Shown here: piece after piece, positions 8,505 to 16,695 of the stretch | Layout: the number at the start of each line of letters is the position of its first letter | Numbering within the stretch: the first letter of the stretch is position 1 | Source of the DNA: a virus | Length of the DNA: 58,978 nt | Virus record (IMG/VR): IMGVR_UViG_3300012964_000011 | Location: 1 to 58,978 of that record | Reading direction: 5' to 3' (one strand) | Position numbers and translations under genes: made by a program | Notes under the pieces: model-generated | Seen by the model: only the letters and a program-made list of their open reading frames with translations | Database searches by the model: none | Told to the model about the DNA's origin: nothing

Positions 8505-10292
8505 ATGTCTTTACAAAGGATTCAGCTGCACGTAATAGACAGTTGGGAAGAAGCTTGTAAATTCATCTCCTGGGCAGCAACACGGGATGCCCAGGGGAGT
8601 GTAGGAGTCGACACAGAGACGACAGGATTGAACAGGCAAACAGACCGGCCACGGACGATCCAGGTGGGGGGAAGAGAGCACGGATGGTGCATTCCTGTAG
8701 AAGGACCTAACGGGTTTACGGGAATTTTCTCAGAATTCGTACGTTCATACACAGGACAATACATCATGCACAATGCAGTGATTGATAGGCTGATGCTTGA
8801 AAAGATAGGCATCAGGCTGCCAAAGCATCGCATTGGTGATACACGCGTAATGTCTCATATCTTGGAGCCTGACAAGCACACAGCACTAAAAGAACAGGCC
8901 GCTAGGCATGTAGACAAGGGAGCAGCAGAAGCCAGTCATCGCCTGGACAAGGCACTGGGAACCGGTGAAGACGGTTACACATGGGCAACCATCCCATTGG
9001 ATTTCGGGCCATATTGGCAATATGCAGGTTTGGATACCATCCTTACCATACATCTGTATGACCACCACTGGCCACTGGTCCAGGGTGAAGCACCTAAGTC
9101 GTATGATCTAGAGATGGCTGCACAGTGGATCACGGCAGCCATGACTGTTAAAGGCGCACGTGTAGACGTGCCATACGCACGTAAGGCAAAGGATGAACTA
9201 GCTGAGATTGTTACAAGTCTCAGATATGAGATCGAATCAGACTACGACTTCAGTCCAGGCAGCAACAAGAAGATCATTGCATATCTGCAAAGTGATGGAA
9301 TCAACTTTGAAAAGAAGACCAAAGGTGGGGCGTTATCACTGGACGCTGAAGTACTGGCGTCTATCGACCACCCATTAGCAAATCAGGTTTTGCGCTATCG
9401 TAAGGCACAAAAGCTGGTGTCCACATATCTAGAGCACTTCTGCACAGAAACAGATGCTGATAGTCGAATCCATCCAACCATCAATAATCTTGGCGCTAGG
9501 ACAGGACGTATGTCCATGTCTAAGCCAAATATGCAAAACTTACCCAGGGTGTCAGAGGGTGACTCCGACTCTCTGTACGTGCGTAACTCAATAGTCTCCT
9601 CTCCCGGACACACGTTGGTCCTCTGTGATTTCTCTCAGATTGAGATGCGCATATTGGCGTCATACTCCAAGTGCGCACAAATGATCAACGCATTTAAGAG
9701 TCCAGAGGACTTCTTCGTTACTTTAGCACAACAGATATTTAAGGATAGTGCAATTGACAAAGGTGATAGTCGCAGACGTCTAGTCAAGAACGGATGCTAC
9801 GCCCGGATATATGGTGCCGGACCTGGGAAGTTCGCTCGCACCGCGCGCGTAACAGCGCAAGCATCACACGACTTTTTTAGTCGGTTCAACCTGTATTATC
9901 CAGAAGTAGACAAGTTTGTCAGAGCGATCGAATCTACCGCGTGGAAACGTTTCAGATCAGAGAAGCAAGCGTATGCCAGATCTCTGATAACCAGACGTAG
10001 ATTTGTGGCTGATCCAGGTAGGATCTATGCACTACTCAACTACCTGATCCAGGGATGTGCAGCTGAAATTCTCAAGCTTAAACTGGTAGAGCTTGACGCA
10101 ATTGGGCTTGGAAAGTACATGATTCTACCTGTTCATGATGAAATTATCATGGATGTTCCGGATGATGAGGTTTCGAGTGTCATAGATAGTCTGCATGATA
10201 TTATGCATGATGATAGCATTTTAGACGTCCCTATCACTGCTACCGTAGCTACTGGTCGCAGGTGGGGAACCAAGAGTGAGATAGCCTGGTAA
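8505..10292 (+). CDS. family A DNA polymerase with 3'-5' exonuclease domain
   Basis: A 595-residue replicative polymerase. The exonuclease domain has VDTETT (D36, E38) and YAGLDT. The polymerase domain has TGRMSMSKPNMQNLPR, motif A DFSQIEMR near residue 375, motif B RRLVKNGCYARIYG and motif C VHDE near residue 543. There is no 5'-3' exonuclease domain, as usual in phages. It begins immediately after the kinase-like gene (TAA then ATG) and is followed by the RuvC-like gene. Confidence 0.95.
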   Translation: MSLQRIQLHVIDSWEEACKFISWAATRDAQGSVGVDTETTGLNRQTDRPRTIQVGGREHGWCIPVEGPNGFTGIFSEFVRSYTGQYIMHNAVIDRLMLEKIGIRLPKHRIGDTRVMSHILEPDKHTALKEQAARHVDKGAAEASHRLDKALGTGEDGYTWATIPLDFGPYWQYAGLDTILTIHLYDHHWPLVQGEAPKSYDLEMAAQWITAAMTVKGARVDVPYARKAKDELAEIVTSLRYEIESDYDFSPGSNKKIIAYLQSDGINFEKKTKGGALSLDAEVLASIDHPLANQVLRYRKAQKLVSTYLEHFCTETDADSRIHPTINNLGARTGRMSMSKPNMQNLPRVSEGDSDSLYVRNSIVSSPGHTLVLCDFSQIEMRILASYSKCAQMINAFKSPEDFFVTLAQQIFKDSAIDKGDSRRRLVKNGCYARIYGAGPGKFARTARVTAQASHDFFSRFNLYYPEVDKFVRAIESTAWKRFRSEKQAYARSLITRRRFVADPGRIYALLNYLIQGCAAEILKLKLVELDAIGLGKYMILPVHDEIIMDVPDDEVSSVIDSLHDIMHDDSILDVPITATVATGRRWGTKSEIAW

Positions 10293-10294
10293 GT

Positions 10295-10771
10295 ATGACA
10301 CATTTGCGTATTCTTGGCATTGATCCTGGAAAGTGCACAGGATTAGCGTTGATCACAGAGAGTGGATTCAGAGCATGGCAAGTAACGGATCGCATAGTTC
10401 CGGCGATCCTGGAAGTCATCCGAGAAAATGTTCCATGTCACATAGCATGTGAACGTTTCGTGCATGGAATGCGCAGTGTCAGGAATACATCACAAAACAG
10501 TGCTGCTATAGTCGTAAACGCGTTGTCCGTACAGTGTGAAGCGCTCGGGATCCCATTCGAGCGTCAGGCTGCCGGAGAAGCCAAGCTACTGTCAAACAAC
10601 TTGTTGCAACGTGTCGGCTTGTACACTGTGCACAAAGAGCACGCTAATGACGCGGCTAAGCATGCGCTATTCTATCTACTCAAACATTACCCAACAGAAT
10701 ACCATAATATGATAACAACTGGACATCTGTACCCAGAAGAGTCAAATGATCCAAAGGAATCAAATGCCTAA
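10295..10771 (+). CDS. RuvC-like Holliday junction resolvase
   Basis: A 158-residue RNase H-fold nuclease of the RuvC type. It shows GIDPGKCTG (D10), CERF (E53) and HANDAAKHA (H116, D119), which match the expected acidic catalytic residues. It would resolve recombination junctions or branched DNA before packaging. It overlaps the SNF2 helicase gene by 8 nt. Confidence 0.85.
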   Translation: MTHLRILGIDPGKCTGLALITESGFRAWQVTDRIVPAILEVIRENVPCHIACERFVHGMRSVRNTSQNSAAIVVNALSVQCEALGIPFERQAAGEAKLLSNNLLQRVGLYTVHKEHANDAAKHALFYLLKHYPTEYHNMITTGHLYPEESNDPKESNA

Positions 10772-12593
10772 TGCAGACATTAAAGATGGAAAGATCATAG
10801 TCACAGCGTCTTGGCAAGAAAAAGACCTCCTGGTAACTGTACCTGGATCTAGGTACCACAAACTGTCCAACAGATGGGAGTTTCCCCTATCCTGGGCAAC
10901 TTGCATGACGTTGCGTGGAGTGTTTGGTAAGTCTCTTATCATATCTAGAGAACTCAATGAATGGGCAAAACAGGAACTAGCAGTACGTGTAACACCATCC
11001 GAAACACTCAGAGACTGCGTAGACGGTGGACCAAATGCTGTTAGTGGTTTGTATCCGTTTCAGTCATCTTGTGTAGAATTTGGGAAGGTTGCAAGTGACT
11101 TCCTACTATGTGATGAAATGGGTCTAGGAAAAACCATCCAGATTTTATCATTACTTCGAGTCATACATTCTGAAAAACAGGATGTATTACCAGCTATTGT
11201 CATATGCCCGAATTCCGTTAAGGAATCCTGGAATCAGGAATCCAGGAAGTGGTTTCCCGCAGCATCCATCTACGTAGTTTCAGGAACAGCTGCCAAACGC
11301 ACCAAGACGCTCACAGAGGCGTCTAAAGACCCAACTGCACTGGTAGTCATCAACACAGAATCTGTGCGTCTCTACAGTCGTCTGGCGCCGTACGGCAGCA
11401 TCAAGTTGTCACGATGCCGAGAGTGTGATCCAAGGGTAGGGGAAGAGATCAAGTCTTCCCGATGTGACGTACACCCTAAGATCCTCAACAGTATTCAGTT
11501 CAGATCAGTCATTGTAGATGAAATCCATCGTTGTAAAGATCCACACTCAAAGCAAACCCGGGCTGTATGGAATGTGGCACATCAACCGTCAGTGCAACGT
11601 CGCATTGGGATGACCGGCACTCCTATTGCCAATCACCCAGGGGAACTCTGGAGTGTGATGCATGCAATTAGCCCGGAAGAGTACCCGTCCCGGTTGAAGT
11701 TCATAGACCGGTACTGCCAACTGGCGTACAACCCGTACGCAGGGATGGACATCGTTGGACTCAAACCAGATACCGTTGAAGAATTCCGTAAATTCTTCAA
11801 TCCGCGGTTCCGTAGAATTTTGAAATCACGAGTACTTCCGCAATTGCCAAAGAAGGTACGTAGTTACCACTTCGTAGACATGTCACCAAAGCAAACTAAA
11901 GCATACAAAGAGATATCAGACATTTTACAAACTGAATTACCAGATGGCTCACTACTATCTACTCCTGGACATCTAGAGCGCAGACTGCGTCTACTTCAAC
12001 TGGCGCAAGCAAACGTGGAAATTGACAAACACGATTCGTGTGACTGGCAAGATTGGACTGTCAATCTGGTTGAACCATGTCCAAAGCTGGATGCGTTAGA
12101 GCTGATCATAGAATCTCTCGCTAGTGCACCGTTCGTAGTGTGCGCTCAGTCCAGACAACTGATAGACCTAGCTGCCACCCGTCTCACTACCATTGGACTT
12201 CCCTATGGAATGATTGTTGGGGACATGCGAGAGGCACATCGTAACCAAGCTCTGGAGGACTTCCAGTCCGGCAAAACGCAGTGTCTGCTGTTCACCATAC
12301 AGGCTGGTGGTACGGGCCTCACCATGACCAGAGCCGGCACCATGGTGAGGCTCATGCGCTCAGACAGCATGGTGAACAACCTGCAAGTTGAGGATAGGAT
12401 CCACCGTATTGGATCAGAACAGCATGAAAGTGTACATATAATTGATGTCGTCACTCGTAATACTGTTGAAGATGAGCAAATAGGAAATTTACAAAAGAAG
12501 ATGGAAAGACTAGACCAAATTACCCAGGATAACTCACGAACTGACATGCTTGATGCTGAGTACCAACAAATAATTACTTCTACGCTCATTTAG
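10764..12593 (+). CDS. SNF2-family DNA helicase/ATPase
   Basis: A 609-residue SF2 protein of the Swi2/Snf2 type. Motif I is DEMGLGKT near residue 117, motif II DEIH near 252 and motif VI DRIHRIGSEQ near 545. A cysteine-bearing insertion (CRECD ... CDVH) precedes motif II. The N-terminal 80 residues (SWQEKDLLVTVPG, NRWEFPLSW) resemble the HARP-like module of SMARCAL1-type annealing helicases. ATG 10764 has AAAGGAATCAA upstream. Likely involved in fork remodelling or recombination. Confidence 0.9.
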   Translation: MPNADIKDGKIIVTASWQEKDLLVTVPGSRYHKLSNRWEFPLSWATCMTLRGVFGKSLIISRELNEWAKQELAVRVTPSETLRDCVDGGPNAVSGLYPFQSSCVEFGKVASDFLLCDEMGLGKTIQILSLLRVIHSEKQDVLPAIVICPNSVKESWNQESRKWFPAASIYVVSGTAAKRTKTLTEASKDPTALVVINTESVRLYSRLAPYGSIKLSRCRECDPRVGEEIKSSRCDVHPKILNSIQFRSVIVDEIHRCKDPHSKQTRAVWNVAHQPSVQRRIGMTGTPIANHPGELWSVMHAISPEEYPSRLKFIDRYCQLAYNPYAGMDIVGLKPDTVEEFRKFFNPRFRRILKSRVLPQLPKKVRSYHFVDMSPKQTKAYKEISDILQTELPDGSLLSTPGHLERRLRLLQLAQANVEIDKHDSCDWQDWTVNLVEPCPKLDALELIIESLASAPFVVCAQSRQLIDLAATRLTTIGLPYGMIVGDMREAHRNQALEDFQSGKTQCLLFTIQAGGTGLTMTRAGTMVRLMRSDSMVNNLQVEDRIHRIGSEQHESVHIIDVVTRNTVEDEQIGNLQKKMERLDQITQDNSRTDMLDAEYQQIITSTLI

Positions 12594-12603
12594 GAGCATA
12601 GTT

Positions 12604-13566
12604 ATGTTTGAAGTGATGTTACCAAAAGATGACAAAGGAATTCGGGAGATCTCGAACTCAGAGATCCAGACATTCAAGCAATGTAGACGAAAGTGGTGGT
12701 TGAAGTACTCCAGAGGTCTACGGCGTAGAGATGAACTACCAATCTCTGCGATGGCTACAGGTACCCGGATACATTCCGCACTAGAGCACTATTACCAGTC
12801 AGAGTGTGACGTCAACATGCTGATGACTGGGCTTGAACTAGCCATTGAGCAAGACAAAAATCGCATCGTAGAGATGCTTGGAGGCGGATTCCTTCTAGAT
12901 GCGGCACTCAAGACGTTTGTGAAAGCTGCCAACCTTGAACGCGCCATGGTTCAGGGCTACAGTGAATGGATCCAGGAGACGGGAGCTGATTCTACTATTG
13001 AAGTGATTGGGACCGAACTTAAACTATCATACCCGTGCGTAATGAATTTTGGAAAGATACATTTGATCGGTAAAATAGATATTCTTGTTAAAGACTACAG
13101 AGATGGGAGAGTATACATAATAGACACAAAAACTTGCGCATCTTTTGAGCAGTTCACGAAGACTGCCCACATATCAGAACAACCAAAATTCTACCAATAC
13201 CTAGCACAACATACATTACCAGACGAACAACATGCGTCTGGTGCAATTTTCAATTTACTGAAGAAAGTAGGCAGAACCGCAAGAGCTAAGCCACCGTTTT
13301 ATATGAGACATACAGTACATAATAATCCGCAAACTATCTCGTCTCTTGCTTCTGGACTTCCTAATGTTTTGAATGATATTCGCAAAGAGGAAACCAGAGG
13401 AGTACACTACCCGTCACCTACAGGTAGTTGTGTGTGGACCTGCCCATTCTTTGCTATCTGCCACAAGTTTGATGATGGATACCACGTAGAAGAACTTCTC
13501 GCAGAGCAGTACACTGTCAGTGATCCTAACTCCTACTATGGGACCACAGATGACCATACGGATTAG
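12604..13566 (+). CDS. Cas4/RecB-like PD-(D/E)XK exonuclease
   Basis: A 320-residue nuclease. It has CRRKWW near residue 27, a conserved GTRIHSALE helix, the catalytic GKIDI (about D158) and IIDTKT (about D174, K176), and three C-terminal cysteines in CVWTCPFFAIC. Together with the first cysteine these would hold a 4Fe-4S cluster, as in Cas4 and AddB-type nucleases. It sits just before the Sak4-like recombinase, so it probably generates single-stranded ends for recombination. Confidence 0.85.
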   Translation: MFEVMLPKDDKGIREISNSEIQTFKQCRRKWWLKYSRGLRRRDELPISAMATGTRIHSALEHYYQSECDVNMLMTGLELAIEQDKNRIVEMLGGGFLLDAALKTFVKAANLERAMVQGYSEWIQETGADSTIEVIGTELKLSYPCVMNFGKIHLIGKIDILVKDYRDGRVYIIDTKTCASFEQFTKTAHISEQPKFYQYLAQHTLPDEQHASGAIFNLLKKVGRTARAKPPFYMRHTVHNNPQTISSLASGLPNVLNDIRKEETRGVHYPSPTGSCVWTCPFFAICHKFDDGYHVEELLAEQYTVSDPNSYYGTTDDHTD

Positions 13567-13729
13567 TGAACAAGGCACAGAACTACTCAAAAACCTGAAA
13601 CAAGATCACAAAGAGACACTACATGCACTACAAATACTGCACAAAATACTAATGGAGATCATCCGTGACAAACCAGAAATCAACAGACCAGAAACCAGCA
13701 AACCTATCGAACACACTGTTCACTCCTGA
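13550..13729 (+). CDS. hypothetical small coiled-coil protein
   Basis: A 59-residue protein, largely helical (GTELLKNLKQDHKETLHALQ), possibly a coiled coil. It overlaps the nuclease gene by 17 nt and the recombinase gene by 65 nt, an unusually deep overlap, so it may be a translational bridge rather than a functional protein. Confidence 0.45.
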   Translation: MTIRISEQGTELLKNLKQDHKETLHALQILHKILMEIIRDKPEINRPETSKPIEHTVHS

Positions 13730-14480
13730 AGAGTCCCTGTCCTTGCTCATATTCGGGGACCCTAAGGTAGGAAAGAGCACGCTTGCGACCACCGTTCCGT
13801 ATCCTGCCCTGATCATTGACTCAGAGGGTAGTTGGAAGTTCATTAGACGCAGAGGATTCAATGGTGATTTGATCCGTAAAGTCACCTGGAATCCAGGGGG
13901 GGAACTTCCTACCAATAATGGTTCCTGGGATATTTGTATCTCCAAGATAACCTCTTGGGGGGAATTTGAAACCGTGTACAACCGGCTGATCACAGGAAAT
14001 CACGAGTTCGCTACCGTAGTAATCGACTCAATATCAGATGTTCAGAGGCGCTGTAAGCGCAATCTGGTGCAAGGAGATAGTAAGGCCGAGTGGGATGATT
14101 GGGGTACGCTCCTGACCACAATGGATAATCGTGTACAGTCCCTGCGTGACCTCCCACTAGTTACCGGATCGCCGACTCGGTGCGTGCTCTTCATCGCCGA
14201 GAAAGATCTAGATGACCGTTCAAAGAAGTACGGTCCGGCTCTAGAAGGGGCATTTCGCAGAATTCTACCGCATATGGTAGACATATCTGGATACCTCGGA
14301 GTCGGTGACTCCACCAAGAAGGATGAACACGGTAAGCCCATTCGTGTTCAGAAACTAGGAATCGGACGATCAAATCTCTACGTAACCGGAGAACGTGTAC
14401 AAGGTGCATTACCAAATACGCTGGAAAATCCAGACATATCTCAAATGATGATTGACATCTATAGGAATGCTAATAACTGA
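13665..14480 (+). CDS. Sak4-like single-strand annealing/RecA-type ATPase (AAA_24)
   Basis: A 271-residue protein with Walker A GDPKVGKST (K37) and Walker B ATVVIDS (about D120), followed by a conserved DRSKKYGPALEG segment. This matches the Sak4/AAA_24 ATPases that act with a phage SSB in homologous recombination. GTG 13665 has GGAGATCATCC upstream. Partners are the nuclease before it and the DUF669 SSB after it. Confidence 0.85.
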   Translation: MTNQKSTDQKPANLSNTLFTPEESLSLLIFGDPKVGKSTLATTVPYPALIIDSEGSWKFIRRRGFNGDLIRKVTWNPGGELPTNNGSWDICISKITSWGEFETVYNRLITGNHEFATVVIDSISDVQRRCKRNLVQGDSKAEWDDWGTLLTTMDNRVQSLRDLPLVTGSPTRCVLFIAEKDLDDRSKKYGPALEGAFRRILPHMVDISGYLGVGDSTKKDEHGKPIRVQKLGIGRSNLYVTGERVQGALPNTLENPDISQMMIDIYRNANN

Positions 14481-14527
14481 CCTAGGCACCAGAAAACAAC
14501 ACATACCAAACTGAAAGGCTCAAAACA

Positions 14528-14998
14528 ATGACATCTATCAACTGGGATGATTTGGCTTCCAGAGCTGAAGAGGCTGAGAAACCAGTATCGGAGGGTAAAC
14601 ACCTATTCCGGGTAACTAGTGCAACCGCAACTGAAACAAAAGATGGAACACCAAAACTGTCCCTACTGCTACATGTCATCGGAGATGACCCGCAGGTTGG
14701 TAAGTCGGTTTTCGGTACCATCGTTCTTGGCGGGAAAGACCCTCAGATACGATTCATGTTCCGGCATCTAGGAGCTTTCGGGATCACCTCAAAGTTCTTG
14801 AGGGACAACAAGCCGTCTCCAGAACAGCTGGCACAGATGTTGGAAGGGCGCCAAATTGGCGCTGAAATCAAGCATACGACTTGGGAAAAGGAACTACAGG
14901 CAACTATTAAGAACTACGTCCCAGTAGAGGACGCAGAACCAGTTGAGATGCCGTCCGCGAAAGATAGCACATCAGCAGACGATGATTACGCATTCTGA
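14528..14998 (+). CDS. DUF669-like single-stranded DNA-binding protein
   Basis: A 156-residue protein. The start MTSINWDDL, the central KLSLLLHVIGDDPQVGKSV and RFMFRHLGAFGI, and the acidic C-terminal tail (SADDDYAF) fit the DUF669 family often paired with Sak4-like recombinases. The acidic, aromatic-ended tail is typical of SSBs and would recruit partners. GAAAGGCTCAAAACA precedes the ATG. Confidence 0.85.
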   Translation: MTSINWDDLASRAEEAEKPVSEGKHLFRVTSATATETKDGTPKLSLLLHVIGDDPQVGKSVFGTIVLGGKDPQIRFMFRHLGAFGITSKFLRDNKPSPEQLAQMLEGRQIGAEIKHTTWEKELQATIKNYVPVEDAEPVEMPSAKDSTSADDDYAF

Positions 14999-15004
14999 GT
15001 AGTT

Positions 15005-15050
15005 ACACGTCAAAGCCCGTAGAAGACACACTCTACGGGCTTTGACGTGT
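15005..15050. terminator. 19-bp perfect hairpin closing the replication operon
   Basis: Arms 15005-15023 and 15032-15050 pair perfectly around an 8-nt loop, directly after the SSB gene. There is no T-run, but stem strength and position fit a terminator. Confidence 0.7.
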
Positions 15051-15068
15051 CTGTAACAGCTTGGTACC

Positions 15069-15368
15069 ATGTCTACTATGGCTGAAGATCAAACAACCAA
15101 AGTTCGCAATCCTAGAGGCCCATCGCTGCACACTGTGCAGCGGGCAGAGGAGCTGTTAAAGGCTATTACTGAGAATCCAGGTGGGACGGTAGGTGAATAC
15201 GCCAGGATCCTGGGTAGGGATACTAGGTACGTATCCCCTGGACTCACACACCTCGCAAAGAGCGGAAAGATCGTACATGTTCACTTTGATAGCGCTCATA
15301 GATATTACTTGACTGGCAGTTCTCCGTATGATACTGTTACATCAGTACAAGATACAGAGATAAGCTAG
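15069..15368 (+). CDS. winged-helix DNA-binding protein
   Basis: A 99-residue protein. GGTVGEYARILGRDTRYVSP followed by LTHLAKSGKIVHVH and a beta wing (HRYYLTG) gives a winged HTH similar to MarR/ArsR-like readers. It lies alone between the replication terminator and the structured gene-free region, suggesting a regulator. ATG 15078 is an alternative start. Confidence 0.7.
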   Translation: MSTMAEDQTTKVRNPRGPSLHTVQRAEELLKAITENPGGTVGEYARILGRDTRYVSPGLTHLAKSGKIVHVHFDSAHRYYLTGSSPYDTVTSVQDTEIS

Positions 15369-15377
15369 TTCGTAGTT

Positions 15378-15453
15378 TGGTCTGTAGGTTAATGGGCAAA
15401 CCACAACAGAACGCGCGTAGATGTTGATAAGGGTTCGAATCCCTTCAGACCAA
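15378..15453 (+). tRNA. tRNA-like gene with aberrant anticodon arm
   Basis: The acceptor stem TGGTCTG/CAGACCA (7 bp), D-stem GGTT/AACC with GGG in the loop, and T-arm AAGGG-TTCGAAT-CCCTT are canonical. The anticodon stem can only be CAACA/TGTTG, leaving a 13-nt loop and a 2-nt variable region, so no anticodon can be assigned. CCA is not encoded. It is tRNA-derived, but normal decoding is doubtful. Confidence 0.55.
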
Positions 15454-15536
15454 CGAAACATGCTGCATTAGTAGCATGTTCATTGACAATTACATAGAAT
15501 CCGGAAACGAACTGCCATTTTAGATGCGAAATGTGC

Positions 15537-15568
15537 GTTTAGATTTGATCATTCGATCAAATCTAAAC
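15537..15568. repeat. 14-bp perfect hairpin in the structured region
   Basis: Arms GTTTAGATTTGATC (15537-15550) and its exact complement (15555-15568) flank a 4-nt loop ATTC. It lies between two tRNA-like elements and may act as processing signal or terminator. Confidence 0.75.
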
Positions 15569-15587
15569 TATAGCAGAGTAAGTCTTC

Positions 15588-15632
15588 CTGGCAGGTGACA
15601 CAAGGATGTGTGGCATCACGGTAAACTGCCGG
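15588..15632 (+). ncRNA. nested long imperfect hairpin, possible structured RNA
   Basis: CTGGCAG/CTGCCGG, GTGA/TCAC and CACA/TGTG pair in nested order around the loop AGGA, with asymmetric internal loops. The structure ends 2 nt before the tRNA-Cys-like element. No known RNA family recognised. Confidence 0.4.
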
Positions 15633-15634
15633 TT

Positions 15635-15703
15635 TAGACTGTAGTGTAATAGCAGCACTTCCGACGCAATCGGAAAGAGTAGGTGCGAGTCCTACCAGTC
15701 TAA
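15635..15703 (+). tRNA. tRNA-Cys(GCA)-like, shortened
   Basis: Acceptor TAGACTG/CAGTCTA, D-stem GTG/CAC, anticodon arm TTCCG-ACGCAAT-CGGAA giving anticodon GCA, and T-arm GTAGG-TGCGAGT-CCTAC. Departures from the norm: C at position 33 instead of U, no GG in the D-loop, an atypical T-loop, 3-nt variable region and about 68 nt total. Cysteine identity is inferred from the anticodon alone. Confidence 0.5.
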
Positions 15704-15818
15704 CGTGTCACGAATCCCATTGCGAAAGTTGGGACGCGAGGAAACCAAGCGAAACGTAAACCTGTTGACAACTGCACCGTTGATGTGTTTGACATCACAT
15801 CATCAAACTAGTTGTGGC

Positions 15819-15884
15819 GAGATACTACAGAGAATTGATCTAGAGCAGTGGCTCTGTTTGAGGGAGCAATACCCTCGTATCTCA
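15819..15884 (+). other. third tRNA-like element, degenerate
   Basis: GAGATAC/GTATCTC forms a 7-bp acceptor-like stem and GAGGG-AGCAATA-CCCTC a T-arm-like hairpin with 7-nt loop. The middle folds as AGAGC-AGTG-GCTCT with only a 4-nt loop, so no anticodon is possible. It could be a decayed tRNA or a tRNA mimic. Only the region as a whole (15369-16142) is clearly non-coding and structured. Confidence 0.35.
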
Positions 15885-15896
15885 CGAGAGTGACAT

Positions 15897-15921
15897 GATC
15901 TGGACATTAGATGTCCAGATC
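15897..15921. repeat. GATC-flanked 11-bp hairpin
   Basis: GATCTGGACAT, loop TAG, ATGTCCAGATC, followed by CGAAAAGATCAA. The trailing AAGATCAA resembles the flank of the hairpins at 50547, 55970 and 58276. Confidence 0.6.
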
Positions 15922-16056
15922 CGAAAAGATCAATTCAAAGTACTATAAATCACCTAAAAATCCATCTAAAATGTAAAACCAGCACCGAGATCGAAGTAAG
16001 CCATTAATACCCTGTCCGGAAGCTGCCTCGGAGCGTGACCGGATGGATGAGTTCAT

Positions 16057-16099
16057 CTATTATCACTCCTGATTGATGAGCATTCAGGAGTGATAATAG
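16057..16099. repeat. 16-bp perfect hairpin before the small Cys-rich gene
   Basis: Arms 16057-16072 and 16084-16099 (CTATTATCACTCCTGA and complement) flank an 11-nt loop. The right arm plus following bases (GAGTGATAATAGT, then GTAGACAACT) recurs at about 16327-16353 before the next gene, suggesting a shared regulatory element. Confidence 0.65.
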
Positions 16100-16103
16100 T
16101 GTG

Positions 16104-16132
16104 TAGACAACTTTAGATCTCAAAATTATAGA
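16104..16132 (+). promoter_or_regulatory. promoter for the small Cys-rich gene
   Basis: TAGACA (16104-16109), 17-nt spacer, TATAGA (16127-16132). The ATG at 16143 is 10 nt downstream, giving a leader of only a few bases. Confidence 0.5.
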
Positions 16133-16142
16133 GGAGTAATCC

Positions 16143-16325
16143 ATGACAATTTGTGGTGCGTATTGCCCACATGGCGGAGTTTGTCTGCTGGAGAAAGGGC
16201 ACGAAGAGTATCACGACACTGGTTTCTGCAAGTTCAATGACAAAGAAGCCATCGGCAAAGAAGAAGCCGATGCGATGCTAGATCCTGATAGCCTCATGAC
16301 GGAAGTATTCAAACGATTCACCTGA
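16143..16325 (+). CDS. small Cys/His-rich protein
   Basis: A 60-residue protein of the pattern C-x3-CPHGGVC, LEKGHEEYHDTGFC, a spacing of cysteines and histidines seen in small zinc-binding proteins of actinophages and their hosts. The C-terminal half is acidic. It sits behind its own promoter next to the tRNA-like region. Function unknown. Confidence 0.65.
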   Translation: MTICGAYCPHGGVCLLEKGHEEYHDTGFCKFNDKEAIGKEEADAMLDPDSLMTEVFKRFT

Positions 16326-16368
16326 TGAGTGATAATAGTATGTAGACAACTACCGTTAAGGAGTTCAC

Positions 16369-16695
16369 ATGTCTTTAAGCAGAAATTTATATTTTCATCC
16401 TGAAAAAAGCGGTATGACTGTTGTCAGCAGTATTGATTGGTCAACCGAAAATTACGAGTTCGACCTAACCGTGGTCTGGTTTAAAGATGGAACGTATATG
16501 TACGGAGAGGACGCTGGATGCTCTTGTCCAGAAGAATTTGGGGATCATGTACTAGAGTCACTTATACCGATACGCACTAAACAGGACAAGGCAAGATTTA
16601 AAGAACATTTGCATTCACGATCTCGAAATGCTGCCTACGATTCGTCTGTCTATGCAGAACGAATCGTAGGAATGTTATCTCGTATCGAACTATAG
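16369..16695 (+). CDS. hypothetical protein, DUF7574-like
   Basis: A 108-residue protein. The central stretch YEFDLTVVWFKDGTYMYGED followed by AGCSCPEEF resembles a small protein family common in actinophages (I recall it as DUF7574; this assignment is from memory of the motif). AAGGAGTTCAC precedes the ATG. It converges on the glycosyltransferase gene at 16696, the two stops being adjacent. Confidence 0.65.
   Translation: MSLSRNLYFHPEKSGMTVVSSIDWSTENYEFDLTVVWFKDGTYMYGEDAGCSCPEEFGDHVLESLIPIRTKQDKARFKEHLHSRSRNAAYDSSVYAERIVGMLSRIEL

Noticed and set aside
15705-15893. 62-residue frame in the structured region
   Set aside because: No ribosome-binding site, it overlaps the third tRNA-like element, and composition is not protein-like.
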